Assembly: GCF_018873765.1 (NCBI RefSeq) | Contig: NC_057924.1 | Coordinates: 10,689,001 to 10,753,000, forward strand | Direction: 5' to 3' | From: Telopea speciosissima | Lineage: Eukaryota > Streptophyta > Magnoliopsida > Proteales > Proteaceae | DNA length: 64,000 nucleotides | Shown here: positions 48,904 to 61,083 of the stretch, one piece after another | Position numbering within the stretch: the first letter of the stretch is position 1 | How the letters are laid out: every line of letters starts with the position of its first letter | Position numbers and translations under genes: made by a program | Notes under the pieces: generated by a model | Seen by the model: only the letters and a program-made list of their open reading frames with translations | What the model was told of the DNA's origin: nothing | Database searches by the model: none

Positions 48904-51900
48904 ATGGCAGCCTGGGCAGCAGCGGCTCGTCAAGCCGCATCTCTAGCTCGGATTTCCTCTCCGGCGTCGGCGATTTCTGGATCTCAAGCTGCTAAGTTAA
49001 TCCAGCGTCGCGGTCTTGCAAGTGGTGGAGGTACAAATCTCATTCCCTTTCCTCACCCACTCTCTTAGATTCATATCGCAATCTTGTATATTTTGTTTCT
49101 TCATCATATGAACGTCGATCTCATTCACATAGATTCGGAATGTCAAACCTTTTCTGCGGTTTTATGTTTATCTTTTAATTTTAATTTGTCATTCTGCGCA
49201 ATGGGAATTATTTCTGAATAAAAACCATTTGGATGATCAACGGTGACGGCTATTATTGTATCGGTTTGCCGGGGGGGTGGTTGACCTCCACTTCCTTTGG
49301 GACGTCATTGATTACTGAAACGATTTGGATGACTGAGTCTGAATCATTTGCCCTTGTGGAAATTCACGTATAGAAGAGAAGTAATAACGAATTAATACTC
49401 TTTAATTGAAATTTTAATTTTAATTGTAAACGGACTCATTGGCCAAAATTTATCTTCTCTAACACGCTGGTACGGTTCTTGTTTTGTTGCCCTTCTGTTC
49501 TCGATAAAATCTTCGTTATTTGTCTTGGGGGGTGGGGGTTTGTTTTGTGGATTTCATTAATTTCTTTTCAGTATTCCGACAAGGAGTTTACTAAAGGTTT
49601 TTAAGTAATCAAAATGTTTACTGCCCTTTCGTTATTTCTTCCCTTCTATTTCTGCCCGATTTTATGTACCGTGCTACTATGTAAAATATTCTTTAGCTAT
49701 TTTGGTGAATAAATAATCTCCATGGATATGGGGTCTAACTGTCCTGGAAATGCTGATAGTTTTATGAATCTGATTAAGAGGTATCCTTGGCACTTCCTTA
49801 ACTATATTCCCAGCCTTAATGAGTCATTAACATGCTTATTCACTGCAACGCAGACCATCATGGACCCGCAAAGGTGAATTGTTGGCAAGACCCTATGAGC
49901 CCATCACAATGGAAGGAAGAGCATGTGAGTATTCTTTTTTTTGTAGTTGAGGCTGATTTTTCATCTTATACTGATAATTAAGTCATTTTTTAGTTTCTTC
50001 AAGATGGTGAGCAATTCTTTTTAATGAGTAGGCTGTGAGTTTGAGAATAAACTATTTTATTTTTTCAGTTGTATGTTTGTGGTTCTATACTTCTGTACTA
50101 TTTATTCCAGTTCCAAATTTGAGCTTTGATTGCTAGCTGTGAAAGTAGGTAAGCTATTGGTCTGGATTCTATTTTTATTATTTCTTCCTGTCTGGGCATG
50201 TCATAATTGAGACCTCACTTGTTCGTAGCATTATAATTTCTTACCTGCATTTTGGTTGTGTAGTAAGGTGCTCTTTGGATTTTCCCCCCCTCTGAAATAG
50301 GTTTCAAGTTGAATCATGATATTTTTAATGTAAAAGGGTTTTAAAGTCCATCTATCTCTGGAGTTTGTTACGGTTCATTTAATAATCCAAACTCATGGAA
50401 CAAAAATTTTGGAACGTTGACTTCACATGATATATTCAAGCTTATTCAATTATATAAAATTACCATTTTGAAACCAAGTCTGTGATTGAATGGCATCATC
50501 ACCGCCAGATTTCTGGTTCCCTACATCATCCCCTGCACTATCAAAGATACTTTTTCCTCCCTTTTCTCTTTGAAGGGAAGATTATTCTCAGAGATGGTTG
50601 TTGACTATTTATTTGTTCAACTTGGACAACCCCCCCCCCTTCTTTTAACTGAAGGTTCCTTGATGAATCAATTATTAGTAAAATTTGGCCTCATCAGTTT
50701 CTATTTTTTTTTCTTCCTTTAATTCTATGGGTTCTATTATTCTGACCGATACCTTCATTGACTTTACTACCCAATTATATATTAAGCCTGACATTGATGA
50801 TAGTCGGAAAAACATGGAAAACTCAGATTTGACTTGCCTAATTCCTTGGATCTGAAGCAGGCAATCTGAACTCATGAGACAAGGTTAGTCTGGTTTACTG
50901 TACTGTCAATGTTTAATCTCGAATATGCTGAAATACATAGACGGAAAACGAGAGCAAGATAGAATACATGCTGCTCTGACAAGTTGATCATTCTTTTTAT
51001 TGAATTGCTTTTTAACTATAAAAGATGCAAGCCGTATAGAGTGGAGAATAAGGGGAAACTATTATTAAGTTCCAATTTTTAGTTATAAATGGATGGAGGT
51101 CACTGAGTTTTCTACCTTTTTGTGGACCTCTTTTCCGATAAATGATGATATTTTATTAGATAGTAAAACAAGAATATACACCATAATTGGCTATGTCATC
51201 ATCCACCCTTTACATCTTATGCAAAGGGGAAGAAGAAAGAAATAAAATCAGCTAATGGATAGGAATTCCCTGAACTCTTCTGTTAACCCCATCCTTGGTC
51301 AAGAATCCGCAAAATCATTGCCTGACCTGGACTTCCAATGCAATGAGTAGTTTGCTGGAGAAGCAGTATTCTTTATGTGCCTAATTACATGGGTGTATTT
51401 CCATTACCTCCCTTTATTTGACAATAGCCAAGAAATGGTAGTAGCTGATGGCCTAGAGATTATAGTAATCGAATCACCCTTGGATGATAGCTAAGAGATG
51501 ACAGCAGTTGAATCACCCTCTGCTATGATGCTGTTGAAATCCGCTCTAATGGCAAATTCGTCCCAAACGAATATTAAAGTTCTTCTCTAATAGAATTTTT
51601 AAAACCTATTGGGCCTGAGAAGGTCCCAACACAATACTGCTGGATGATCTAATCGCCCCTCTACTCCTCACAGGCCTGGATTCCCCAATGAGGAGTCACT
51701 ATCAAAATTCAATTAAACTACTCCTTATGGGGGATGGAGCCAAAGTTCTCCTTGTTCCCATATTGGATTAATTTTCTTATGAGACGTATTGAAATAAAAT
51801 TGATTGCTTTGTACCTATCCGTGAACAAAAAGTTACAAGGCATACCTATGAAAGGGGGCGGGGGTGTTGGCCATTGCCCTCGCCTTTAATTCTTTCTGTC

Positions 51901-53158
51901 ATTCAATTCTGAAGAAAACACACCCAGAAAAAACTTGCATTACACTCCTTCCAAAGATACCACAATGTAGCAATTAGAGTTGCCTTCCGTAGGAAGTTGC
52001 TCCTTGGCCCAAAAGGAGAACGCTGCCAAAACCACATGTCATTAGGGTTTCAGGTTTCTAATGACCTGTTTTCTTGAGGCATTCCATAAGTCAGAGGTCT
52101 GTATATCTAAATATACCCTTTTCCTGGAGTCTGGACTAAGTTAAGTAACTTTGTTTTGATAATTCTACCTCCTTGTGAGATATTACACATGTTATGTTCA
52201 AAGTTCTCTTATATTTACCAAGGAATAAATGTAGAACTGTTATGATCAATTAGTTATGGGTGGATCCTATCCTGTGCAGTTTGTGATTGTTTCTCTATCT
52301 GGCTGGGGCTTACTTTTCTTTGGAGGCTACAAGTTCTTTACCGGAGGCAAGAAAGACAAGAAGGATGAGGTAATTGGTTACACTTTTTACTTTTGATATG
52401 AGCTGTAATAGTTATTTCTTAGATATTAACACCTGTACTGTTGGCATTGGGAAACTCCATGTTTGTCAAGCTTTTTACCATACATAACAGTTTAATGAGG
52501 GTGTCTTTTTCCATTAAATTAATGACATGGCTTGGTACCAAGGGGGCATGGAAACCTGTTGAGAATCGTATTTTATCCCGCTAATTAATGGCTGCTGCAT
52601 TGTGGTAATATTTTGGGATGTTGTTGGAAGCTTCAGTAAAGATTAATAGATCGTATTTTTTTTTCATCTTATATACATAATAGAACTAGATGTTATTAGC
52701 TGTAAGTTGGCATTACAGTTAAGACACCATGCTCCCCTGCCATGTGGCACAGGGAAAGATGTGTGGTGGCCTTTGTGTTAAGAGGAATATATATCCATTT
52801 TACTGGACCAAATCTTAGCCCAAAACAAGCAAAACTACCATTTTATGGAATTTTTTTGCCTTCTGTTTATTTTTGTACAACTTTGTTTCACTGCACTTCC
52901 CCTACTTGTTTGTGACTGAAATTTTATCGTGAAATGTGTGTTGGGGTCATCTATCCCAAGGAATCACCTAGTCTTCCTTGTGGCAAGGCATGACGGAAAA
53001 TAACTGTAGACTGCATGACTTGGTCAAAATCCTGAATTGGTAGTGTCAAATTAAGGACAGCGGAACTCCCCTACTACTGATAATTGCAAGGTATCCTCTT
53101 TACTACTGATATACTTCTTTTATCTCTCATGCAGATAGTGGCAGAAGCATCACACTAG
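48904..53158 (+). CDS. Small mitochondrial membrane protein, probable complex I ESSS/NDUFB11-type subunit (103 aa)
   Basis: Four exons, 48904-49030, 49854-49924, 52280-52369 and 53135-53158, join in phases 1, 0, 0 and give a 103-residue protein. The N-terminus is Ala/Arg/Ser-rich and lacks acidic residues (MAAWAAAARQAASLARISS…RRGLASGG), like a mitochondrial presequence. DHHGPAKVNCWQDPMSPSQW follows, then one membrane segment at about residues 67-86 (FVIVSLSGWGLLFFGGYKFF), and a lysine-rich tail (GGKKDKKDE). Size and layout fit the plant ESSS subunit of NADH:ubiquinone oxidoreductase in the inner membrane. The subunit name is from memory of plant homologues and could be wrong; the gene structure is solid. 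Introns 1-3 are 0.82, 2.36 and 0.77 kb. Confidence 0.7.
49925..52279 (+). other. Intron 2 of the complex I-like gene
   Basis: A 2.36 kb GT-AG intron (donor GTGAGT, acceptor CTGTGCAG). I see no LTR, LINE or MITE with clear ends in it, only T-rich and C-run (50629-50638) low-complexity stretches. Confidence 0.6.
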
Positions 53159-53489
53159 ATCAATTGGGAGCTTTCTTGCAGTTTCTGTGATACTTGGTTG
53201 CACTGGGAAATAAAGTATTAGATAGGACTGCATCATCTCTAGGGAGAGGATATTTTTCTTTGTGGTGAGACAATCCATTTTTGGGCAGTTTTTACCCATG
53301 ACTCCAGAGGAGGATATGATGGTGGATGATAAGAGGGCCACTTTCCTTGTTTGCCTTTGTCCATGTGGATTAAATTTAATTCACTGAAATTTATCTTATA
53401 ATGGCCCCGAGATAAGTCAATTTTTCACAAGTTTAACTATGCCTAAATTTTTCTGGTTATGTTATCTTCGGTGAGCCAGAAACCATTAC

Positions 53490-54240
53490 TAATGGTTACT
53501 ATATTCATATTCAAGGACCGGTTACTGTGCCTTTCCGTTTGTAGTTGGAGCATCGGTCAAGAAGCCTACTTCACTATGTGAACACCTCTGGCATCTGTTC
53601 CTCACCTGTGAATTCCCCAAAAGAGTATGGGCAACAGGTCTTCTTGGTCTTAAAACAGAATTCATCTCTATTGAGTTCCTCAACTCTATCATTTTAGATG
53701 TGATGTTCTATTTTGGAGTAAAATCTCTTATCATTTTATGTAGTTTGAAAGATATAGTCAACAAGGAATCCCCAATCTTATGAGGACCATGATCAATGAT
53801 TTAAAGATCTTGAGACCGTACCATGAGTTACATGATTCATGTTTAAAAATTGCCATCTCCCCTGAGTCCAGTAATCCTTCTTCGACTACGTTAATAACCT
53901 CCCAATTCTGTAACCACCTACTGATATTATCAGATGAGAGTTTTGACAACCTTTCTAAAGAATCTGGGTTGGGCATCTGATTTAATCTTGAATGGGAGAT
54001 TATTATTTAGTCATATGGAATATGGTTTCTCAGAACAAGTCCAGGATGCAGAAGAGCCATCTGACAGGGACTCAATCTTGTGCTCAACACAGTAGATGTT
54101 CAGCAGGAATAAACTATAGATCCATTACCAAGGGAACTTTTCATGCTATACTCATGAGACATTATAATTCAATTTGTTTTTTTTTTTTTTTTCTAATGAC
54201 ACAAAAAAATTTACTACATCATCCTTCATTATATCACATA
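53490..54240 (+). mobile_element. L1-type LINE C-terminal remnant, plus strand
   Basis: Translated frames give LCEHLWHLFLTCEFPKRVWA, a zf-RVT-like segment (…HLFL.C.F…VW), then EFISIEFLN and short broken RNase H-like pieces up to about 54100. A T-run at 54177-54192 lies near the end. Stops break the frame every 20-60 codons. Confidence 0.5.
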
Positions 54241-54899
54241 AGTTTGTAGTTTGGTCCTAAAGAACAGCCCTATAAATCACAAACATATAGTATTCATTTT
54301 TAACTATAATATTTACATCCATCCATAACATTAAAGAGAAAATGTATAAAAGAAGCCGAAACAAGTCCCATAGTCAGCCTTCTTGGTGCCCTTGTGATAA
54401 CTACCTCATCAACTTCTCATCATTCATCCATATCTCTACTCTTCAGAACCCTTGGTCCAACACTTGTTGTAACCTTGCATGAGGTTTTTGGCCTTCGGTG
54501 CCAACATGTGCCCTGTGATACCATAACTCAACACAATACAATGAAATTTGGAAGTAAAAAAAACAACTTTTGCCCAATTAGAAGTAGAAGTGCAAGGATC
54601 AAACAAAATATACACAGATGGAATGGCCATGTATTCAAGTAAAGACATATGCCCCCACAGAATAAGGAATAGCATCAGAATACGATATTGCAAGACATTC
54701 TAAATCAACCAAGCGTCTATTAATGATTCGAACAACTTATATAGGGGAGAAGTAAGAATGCTTAAACAACACATTTATTTCTAAAAATCCAAATAGAGTA
54801 AATAGTGGTTGTAGCAATAGAGAGGAAACAAACTGATTCTGTCCGATTTTAACATATATGGGGCACAAGAAATGGAATCAAATAGATCAAGAATTAAAG
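54241..54899. other. Intergenic AT-rich DNA
   Basis: No gene or transposon end was recognised; ORFs are short and without family resemblance. Confidence 0.4.
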
Positions 54900-55880
54900 A
54901 AGCTCAAAGATACTCTATATGCAAACCTAATGGTCCGCTAAACGAAACCCATTTAGAAATTGGACATAAAAGAAACAGATGCCAAATAGTTTCAATGTTC
55001 TTTTTACACTATGGATAGACAAGGTAAATAAGGAGAAAACTGTACTTGTCCCCAATAGCAACACCACCAAATAAAGTTTTCCAAAAACTGATTTTAAACC
55101 TAAAATGAATATGGAGCTTCCACAAAACATGCCAAAACTGTCTTCGACCCTAAGAGAATCTAAACCCCAAATTTTCTTCGAATGAAAAATTCACAGCACA
55201 ATGAGTTGACAAACCACCCTATTGAGAAAAAGGACAAACCCATTCAATTAACCTGTGTTGCACAACAATCGGTATCTTAACTATAGCTTGAGAAATGTGA
55301 GATGGGAAAACAGAGAAGATTAAGCCATAACTCCATTGCCCTCTCCAAATTATCTCATGCACTTGATTCAACCCACCACCACTATTGCAATGTTGTAGAA
55401 TTTTATTAAGTGAAAGCACTTTCCTCGACCAAAAGGGGTATTTGTACAGCTCGCTATACATACACTTTTCAATCATACAAAAGAAGAGAAGCGGCAAATC
55501 GAATTCCTCCCTTTCGATTCCGAGCTTTCAAGTACCCTTTGGAATGGCAGGATTCGATCCATCATTTCCTATTTCTTTCCCTCTTTCTATAGAGATCTAA
55601 CTAAAAGGTTCAGCAATCCTGAATGGTAGTTACCCAAGGGTTATTCCAAATGGACAAAGCTGAGTCCTCACCCACTCTCAAGCACACCATCGTTTTCAAA
55701 ATAGGGAGGATCCAAACAACCCCATTCCATATAGAGAGCCCTTTTTTTTTCGAAGTAACAGGATCAAGAAGACATGCATTTGGAAAATACCTATCCTTCA
55801 TAATTTGTGACTATAATTCCTAAGACTAGGTTGGCAATCTCCATGCAAGCTTAACTAGTGAAGCATATTAAAGAACACAC
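54900..55880 (-). mobile_element. L1-type LINE C-terminal remnant, minus strand
   Basis: The minus strand encodes KDRYFPNACLLDP and LRVGEDSALSIWNNPW (55610-55800), then IIWRGQWSYGLIFSVFPS (about 55300) and HIHFRFKISFW (about 55090), the order found downstream of RT in plant L1 ORF2. The frame breaks several times. It faces the other L1 remnant at 53490-54240. Confidence 0.7.
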
Positions 55881-56338
55881 CCGCGAAAACCCAGATCCCC
55901 TAACTTTTGCATTATCAGTCTAATACTCTAATAGGAAATTTAAAACAAGACATCCAAAACATCAGTGTAGAATTCGAAATAGATTTAACAAGGGCAGATC
56001 ACTCGTTTGAGACAAGAGGGAACCTTCCACTGTCCAAGTTTAATTTTATTTTTTTGTTAAACATAAGAGAGATAATGTTATTAGCATATTCTCTAGCTAA
56101 TAGAACTCGTACAAAGGTAACTTGAAGTAAATCTCAGATTAGCAACCAGCGATCATGATATGGAAATGGCAGAACACTGATCAAAGGGTGCTACACCCAT
56201 AACCCGATACTTAAAAACCATGACTCTCAACAAGCAATGTGACATTAAAGATTTAAAGCTTTCTTCCTCTGCACATAACTGAGCTATACCAACATGAAAT
56301 TGAAACTGGAAGCGCTTCTACAAGTACAAACTAGAAAT

Positions 56339-59295
56339 CTAGAACTCTTCATCCTCAGTGTTACCCTCACCGCGGTGTTGTTCTATATCGTCTAACTCAA
56401 GATCAAGAATGCCGGGGATGTCATCTTCTGTCTCTGTAGTTTGCTCTCCAGCACCATCAACCTCCATATTCTCTGCCTCCTCATTTCTATTGGCATCCTT
56501 TCCTTTTCCTTTTCCAGTGGTATCTCTATCCACTAGTTTTTCGACAGCCCTGGCTTCTTGCTCTTCTTGCAGTCTTCCGCCATCCAATTTCTGTTCAATG
56601 GCTTCTTGATCTTCTTGCAGTCTTTCAACATCCAATTTCTGTTCAAAGGCATCATCAGCAAGTTGGCTGGTCTCACTCTTGATGCTGTCTGTTGTCAACC
56701 CATCTCCATCTTCAGAATCCTGTAGCTTCAGATGAGAAATTTCCTGTTCTTTCCCAACTCGATTAGCTGTATAAGTACTTTCTGAATCTTCATCATGTTG
56801 AAGATTATGGGACTTCAGCAACTCACTATCTGAAGATTCCCTCAGCCCATGTTTCCCAACCAAACCTTCAACATCTCCATAATGCATGGGCATTTCCAAC
56901 CTTCTAGTATTAGAAACAGCTCCTTCTCCATCCTCCGATGACACCACTTGGTTGTCAGTGTTGGTTGTTATTCCCAAGACTTCATTTTTGGACTTGTCAT
57001 GCATTTCTGAGTGCCCTTCTCCCTGTCCTTCCCTCATAACAGCATTTTCTTGATCATGTTCATCTCCCAAAGCCTCCTTAGAGTTTCCACTCTTCTCTAA
57101 TTCCCTCTCCCCAGATATCATTCGTCGTCTCCTTTGTCCCTTCTTACTTCTAGACCTGCCTCTTGTTCTAGAAGTTAAATCAATTTGAGAGACATCAGAA
57201 TGCACTTCCAACTTTATCTCACCCTTTGAATTCATACCGAGTTCCCGACCATCACTATCTTGAGGATTCTTGGGTTTTTGTATTTCCCCATTTCTAATGG
57301 CACCATGGTCCTCATCTATAACTTCTGCAGGACTTTTGAGTTTTAGTATTTCCCCATTTCTAATGGCACCATGATCCTCATCTATAACTTCTGCATCTCC
57401 AGTTTTCAAAAGTTCATCATCATGAGACTTTTCATCCATATTTCGTTCATTCCCGTTACTCTGGTTCCTTCCTTTGGGATCCCTGTCTTCTTGAGGAACC
57501 TCAGGCTTCTCTGAACCCCCATCTCCAATTTGTCCCTCTCCTTGATGGTCATCTGCATTATTTTCACCATTGTCACCTCTCTGTGTAGAATCCTGCATTG
57601 AGGCACCTCTCTGTGTTGTATTTTCACCAACTGGATTATTGTCCCATGTCTGCAACTGCTCTTCTCTAGGAATTACAGTCTGATTCTTACCTTCTATTCC
57701 AGTTCCATTTTCAGCTTCATGTCTACTAGTTGAATTCTGTCCATCTTTCACATTCAACTCTTGCAGTTGCTGGTATTCAGCAGTGAAATTCGCCTTTTTA
57801 CTCTTACCGACCTCATTTTCATTCTCCTCTACTGTAGTCCCTGTTGTAGTCAAATTTACTGGTGGGTTTGACGGGTCGTCAGCACTTACTGACCAGATTT
57901 TGGTAGGTGTCTCGAGACGGTCCTTCATTTCTTTAATTTCAGCTTCCTTCTGCTTCAAAAGTTCTTTTAGAGCAACTATCTCAGGATTCTCCTTGGCTGA
58001 GCTAATATCTTTCTCTCTTAGAATATTGTTCTCATTCTGCATTTTTTCAAGTGCTGATTCCAATGCTCTGTGCTCCTGTTTAAGGGAAGATGTCATGGAC
58101 TGCATATCCGCAATCCTGTTGTTGAGTTGTGTCTTTTGGGTCCTAAGAGAGTTTATCTTTGTTTTCACTTCTTCCATTTTTCTTTTCACTTCTTTTGTTG
58201 TAACTCTTTCCTTCTGCATAAAGAAGCAGAATTAAGCTTTATTGCACAAAATGGAGAACCAGTAATAAACAGGTGCCTACAAAAACTAATGGAAAAGGAG
58301 AAAGATTATACATTAATAGTTACAATAAAGCATACAATTATGCATTAGGGTCATCCACAAAACCTTTCCTGCAATGGTTTCCCAGGTAGACCTGCTGAAA
58401 GAAAACCTCATCACCATGTAATCTTCCAAGCCACCTTAGCTTGCAGTACGAAAGGGTTCTCTCTGCCTCTTCATCACACCACCCTACACTTGTGTGAATA
58501 ATTCAACCCAGACCAACACCCTTTGGGCTTTTGAGTTTTTTTAATTCAAAATTTTGACAGCTTAAATACAATGGGAGATAAATAGTGAGTAATAGAATTC
58601 ATGGCCAGGCAGCCACATGCATGGAGAATTCCTTGGTGACTCAATTTTTTTCTGATTTGCTCTCGTAGCCCACCTGGCAAACCCAGTTTAAGGGATTGGG
58701 CTATAAAGTTGCAGGCTGAACCAAGGCCTCTACTTGCTCTGCCTGAGCATGCCCAAATTACAGCAACAGCTCCCCAGTGAAGGGCTCATTTTCTCAGATT
58801 TGCAACTAGACAAAAGAAGGAATGATTAAAGGGTCATTGTCGTGATGTAAAGGGTTAGATTTCTTTCTTAATTCTACTGACTAAGCTAAGTAGTTCTTTT
58901 CTGCTGGAAAATTTTTGATCAAATTATCCATCAATAAAATTTTATTAGTAGCATTGACTATGGTGAACAATCCCACATTAGAAAGATCAAGATGTCATGC
59001 AAACAAGAATATGAAATCTGTCACACAAACACACAAACAGAGAGAGTATATGATAAGATGGAGATCATATGTATGACATGAATACCTGGAGGAGGAACTG
59101 AAGGGAGAGGAGCTCACGGTCCTTGTCTTTGAGGAGGAGGTCAAAGACTCGTCTCTCCCTAAGCTTGTGGAGAAGCATAACCCCAAACACTGCCGCCCCA
59201 AACGCTAACAGTAGAAGCATCCCATACGCCCTTCCCCTGTTTCCACTGCTATTGCTATGTCCATACCCTTTCGACGAACCCCCCATCAAAGCCAT
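56339..59295 (-). CDS. Membrane-anchored coiled-coil protein with acidic tail, 694 aa, two exons
   Basis: Exons 59295-59086 (70 codons) and 58213-56339 (624 codons plus stop) join in phase 0 through GT-AG. A Gly/Ser-rich N-terminus is followed by one membrane segment at residues 24-42 (YGMLLLLAFGAAVFGVMLL), a basic flank (HKLRERR), and a heptad-rich coiled coil to about residue 165 (LLLKDKDRELLSLQFLL, KRKMEEVKTKINSLRTQ). The long hydrophilic tail is rich in Glu, Asp, Gly and Asn, with one basic patch (RTRGRSRSKKGQRRRRM). Two tandem repeats occur: a 22-residue unit with EVIDEDHGAIRNGEI and a 16-residue unit with EQKLD..RLQE. The shape suggests a type II or tail-out membrane tether; I do not know the family function. 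The ATG at 59295 is preferred because the next ATG is only three codons on. Confidence 0.8.
56563..56650 (-). repeat. 48-bp in-frame tandem repeat in the coiled-coil gene
   Basis: CTTCTTGCAG at 56563 recurs at 56611, each followed by TCTT…CATCCAATTTCTGTTCAA; the 48-bp period encodes the EQKLD…RLQE…QEA unit twice. It extends the Glu/Gln-rich coiled-coil-like tail. Confidence 0.8.
57281..57412 (-). repeat. 66-bp in-frame tandem repeat in the coiled-coil gene
   Basis: TATTTCCCCATTTCTAATGG at 57281 recurs at 57347, a 66-bp period that keeps the reading frame and repeats the EVIDEDHGAIRNGEI unit. The copies differ at only a few bases over the best-matched 50 bp. Confidence 0.85.
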
Positions 59296-59450
59296 CTCTG
59301 TGTCTCTCTCTCTCTCTCTGTCTCAAGCAACACGAATAAGAAGAATAAGAAGAAGAAAAAGAAGAAAGGGTAGAGGAAAGCACAAGAAGTCACTGCCCTT
59401 CAACGTGTCAGGAAGGTTTAGGAAGGAGAAAGGAAGAAAAGTATGACAAG
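59296..59450 (-). promoter_or_regulatory. CT-rich 5' leader of the coiled-coil gene
   Basis: On the plus strand a TGTGTCTCTC…TCTCTGTCTC run at 59297-59324 lies next to the start codon, so the leader is GA-rich on the gene strand and is followed upstream by a GAA/AAGAAG tract (59336-59370). No TATA box was chosen. Confidence 0.35.
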
Positions 59451-60794
59451 TCTTTGTCAAGCAATAAGGAAAATAAAATGGGTCTCATCCCTTCCTTATT
59501 AGTATATCTCCCTTTCACGGTTGCACACCTGCACTTGCTAGGCTGCTAGCTGTTCCTAATTCATCATCGTCATCTAAAAGAACTAAGAAATCTGTGTGTG
59601 TGTGTGTTTAGAGTCTAATCTGTCCACAATAGGACCCACATGGGCAACGTGGAAGCAGGAGGAGGGAGCAAGGTGGAAGAAAGTCTGGGAATAGTGTCAG
59701 CCAGGGCTCTGATTCTGGTGATATTTTGCCATTTTTCAAGTTTCTGGGGAAAAAAATGTTGTACTTATTAGTTCTATATCTTGCATGCAGTATAGCAGTG
59801 TTCCCAGGGTACCCCTACCATTTTATTCAAATAACCCCAGGAAGGTTAAAGACTTCTGATTTGCTCTTCCCTACTTTAGAAGTAAAGGTACCCTTAAAGC
59901 AATGGCGTATATAAATTGTAAGTTCTGGGGTCAAACACAACCTCCAAGAAGAGGGTAGTTTTTCAAATTTTTTTTTGGTGGAAGAAGAAGAAGAAGAGGG
60001 GTTGTTGAGAACAACTAAAATTGGGAAATTTTGTACATATAATAGAAGTATGAAAAGAGCAGAGTAATCTTGATTAGTCCCTTTAAAAAGCCAATAGGAA
60101 GAAAAATTGTCCGTTTTTATGTTTTTTTAGCTATCCTCTTCCACCCACCCAATTCTATTACAGTATATAATGAGAGAAATAGAGAGAATAGAAAGAGTAA
60201 TAAATGGAGATTTTCTACTTTCTGCTTATAGGGAAGAGAGCTCTCTGAATCGTGGGAAGTAGGGCCAGGGGTGGGGAAGGTGACGTGGGAGTTTTTTTAA
60301 TTATCGAATAAAGCGTTATCTGCATTGATTAAGGCTGAAGAAAAGGGGGGTTGGGGCAGTTAGTTAGACAGTAATTACAGGGAGAGCCGAAGGGTTACCC
60401 AGGTGCTCTATCTCTCTCTATATATACAAAACTATTACCTCCTTAATAATCTCCAGGTATTAAGTAGTACTAGCAGTACTTAGGGATTTGGAACTTGACA
60501 ATTAACGCCTTTTAACCCTTCAACCATACAAATCTCCATGCGCATTGTGGACTGTGGAGACAGTTGTATCGGATTGGGATTGGTATCAGATCGGTTATCG
60601 CTTAGAATTAGGTCGATTTTGATGCAATTATCCTTGGTTTTTAAGTGGATCGGTATCCGGGATGAGTCTTGGCTGATACCAATCTGATCCAGTCAATATC
60701 GATCGATCTAATCTGAGATTACGAATCATGTTTGAGAGGTTTAGAGGCACACGTGATCTTTGCGATACTGACCTTCACACATATCTATGAGTGG
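59451..60794. other. Intergenic DNA upstream of the coiled-coil gene
   Basis: It contains a GT microsatellite (59592-59606), a GAA run (59980-59996) and a quasi-palindromic GATCGGTATC/GATACC word island (60565-60720). No gene was found. Confidence 0.45.
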
Positions 60795-60960
60795 TAATAG
60801 GAATTTTTATCCTTTCAAGTGTGGTGCACTGTCCAGTGCAACACACTTGAGAATCCAACCATTAAAACATGGGTAGTTGCGTCTTTTTATCTTCTCAAAT
60901 GTTAGGTGTATGGTTGGATTCTCTAGTGTGGTGCACTGCCACGGAGGATAGAATAATCTT
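60795..60960. mobile_element. Foldback MITE K
   Basis: GGAATTTTTATCCTTTCAAG…GTGGTGCACTG…GAGAATCCAACCAT at the left pairs with ATGGTTGGATTCTC…GTGGTGCACTG…GGAGGATAGAAT at the right. The terminal ATTTTTATCC matches MITE A. The target duplication is not clear. Confidence 0.6.
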
Positions 60961-61083
60961 AGGGTAACCAAATGTGGTGAAATATATATTATTTTTTTTC
61001 CCTTTTAATACAACACACCTCTTCTTTCAAGCAAAGTAAAATCCTATCATTTCACAGGAATACTCGAAAATCATGCAAGATAA

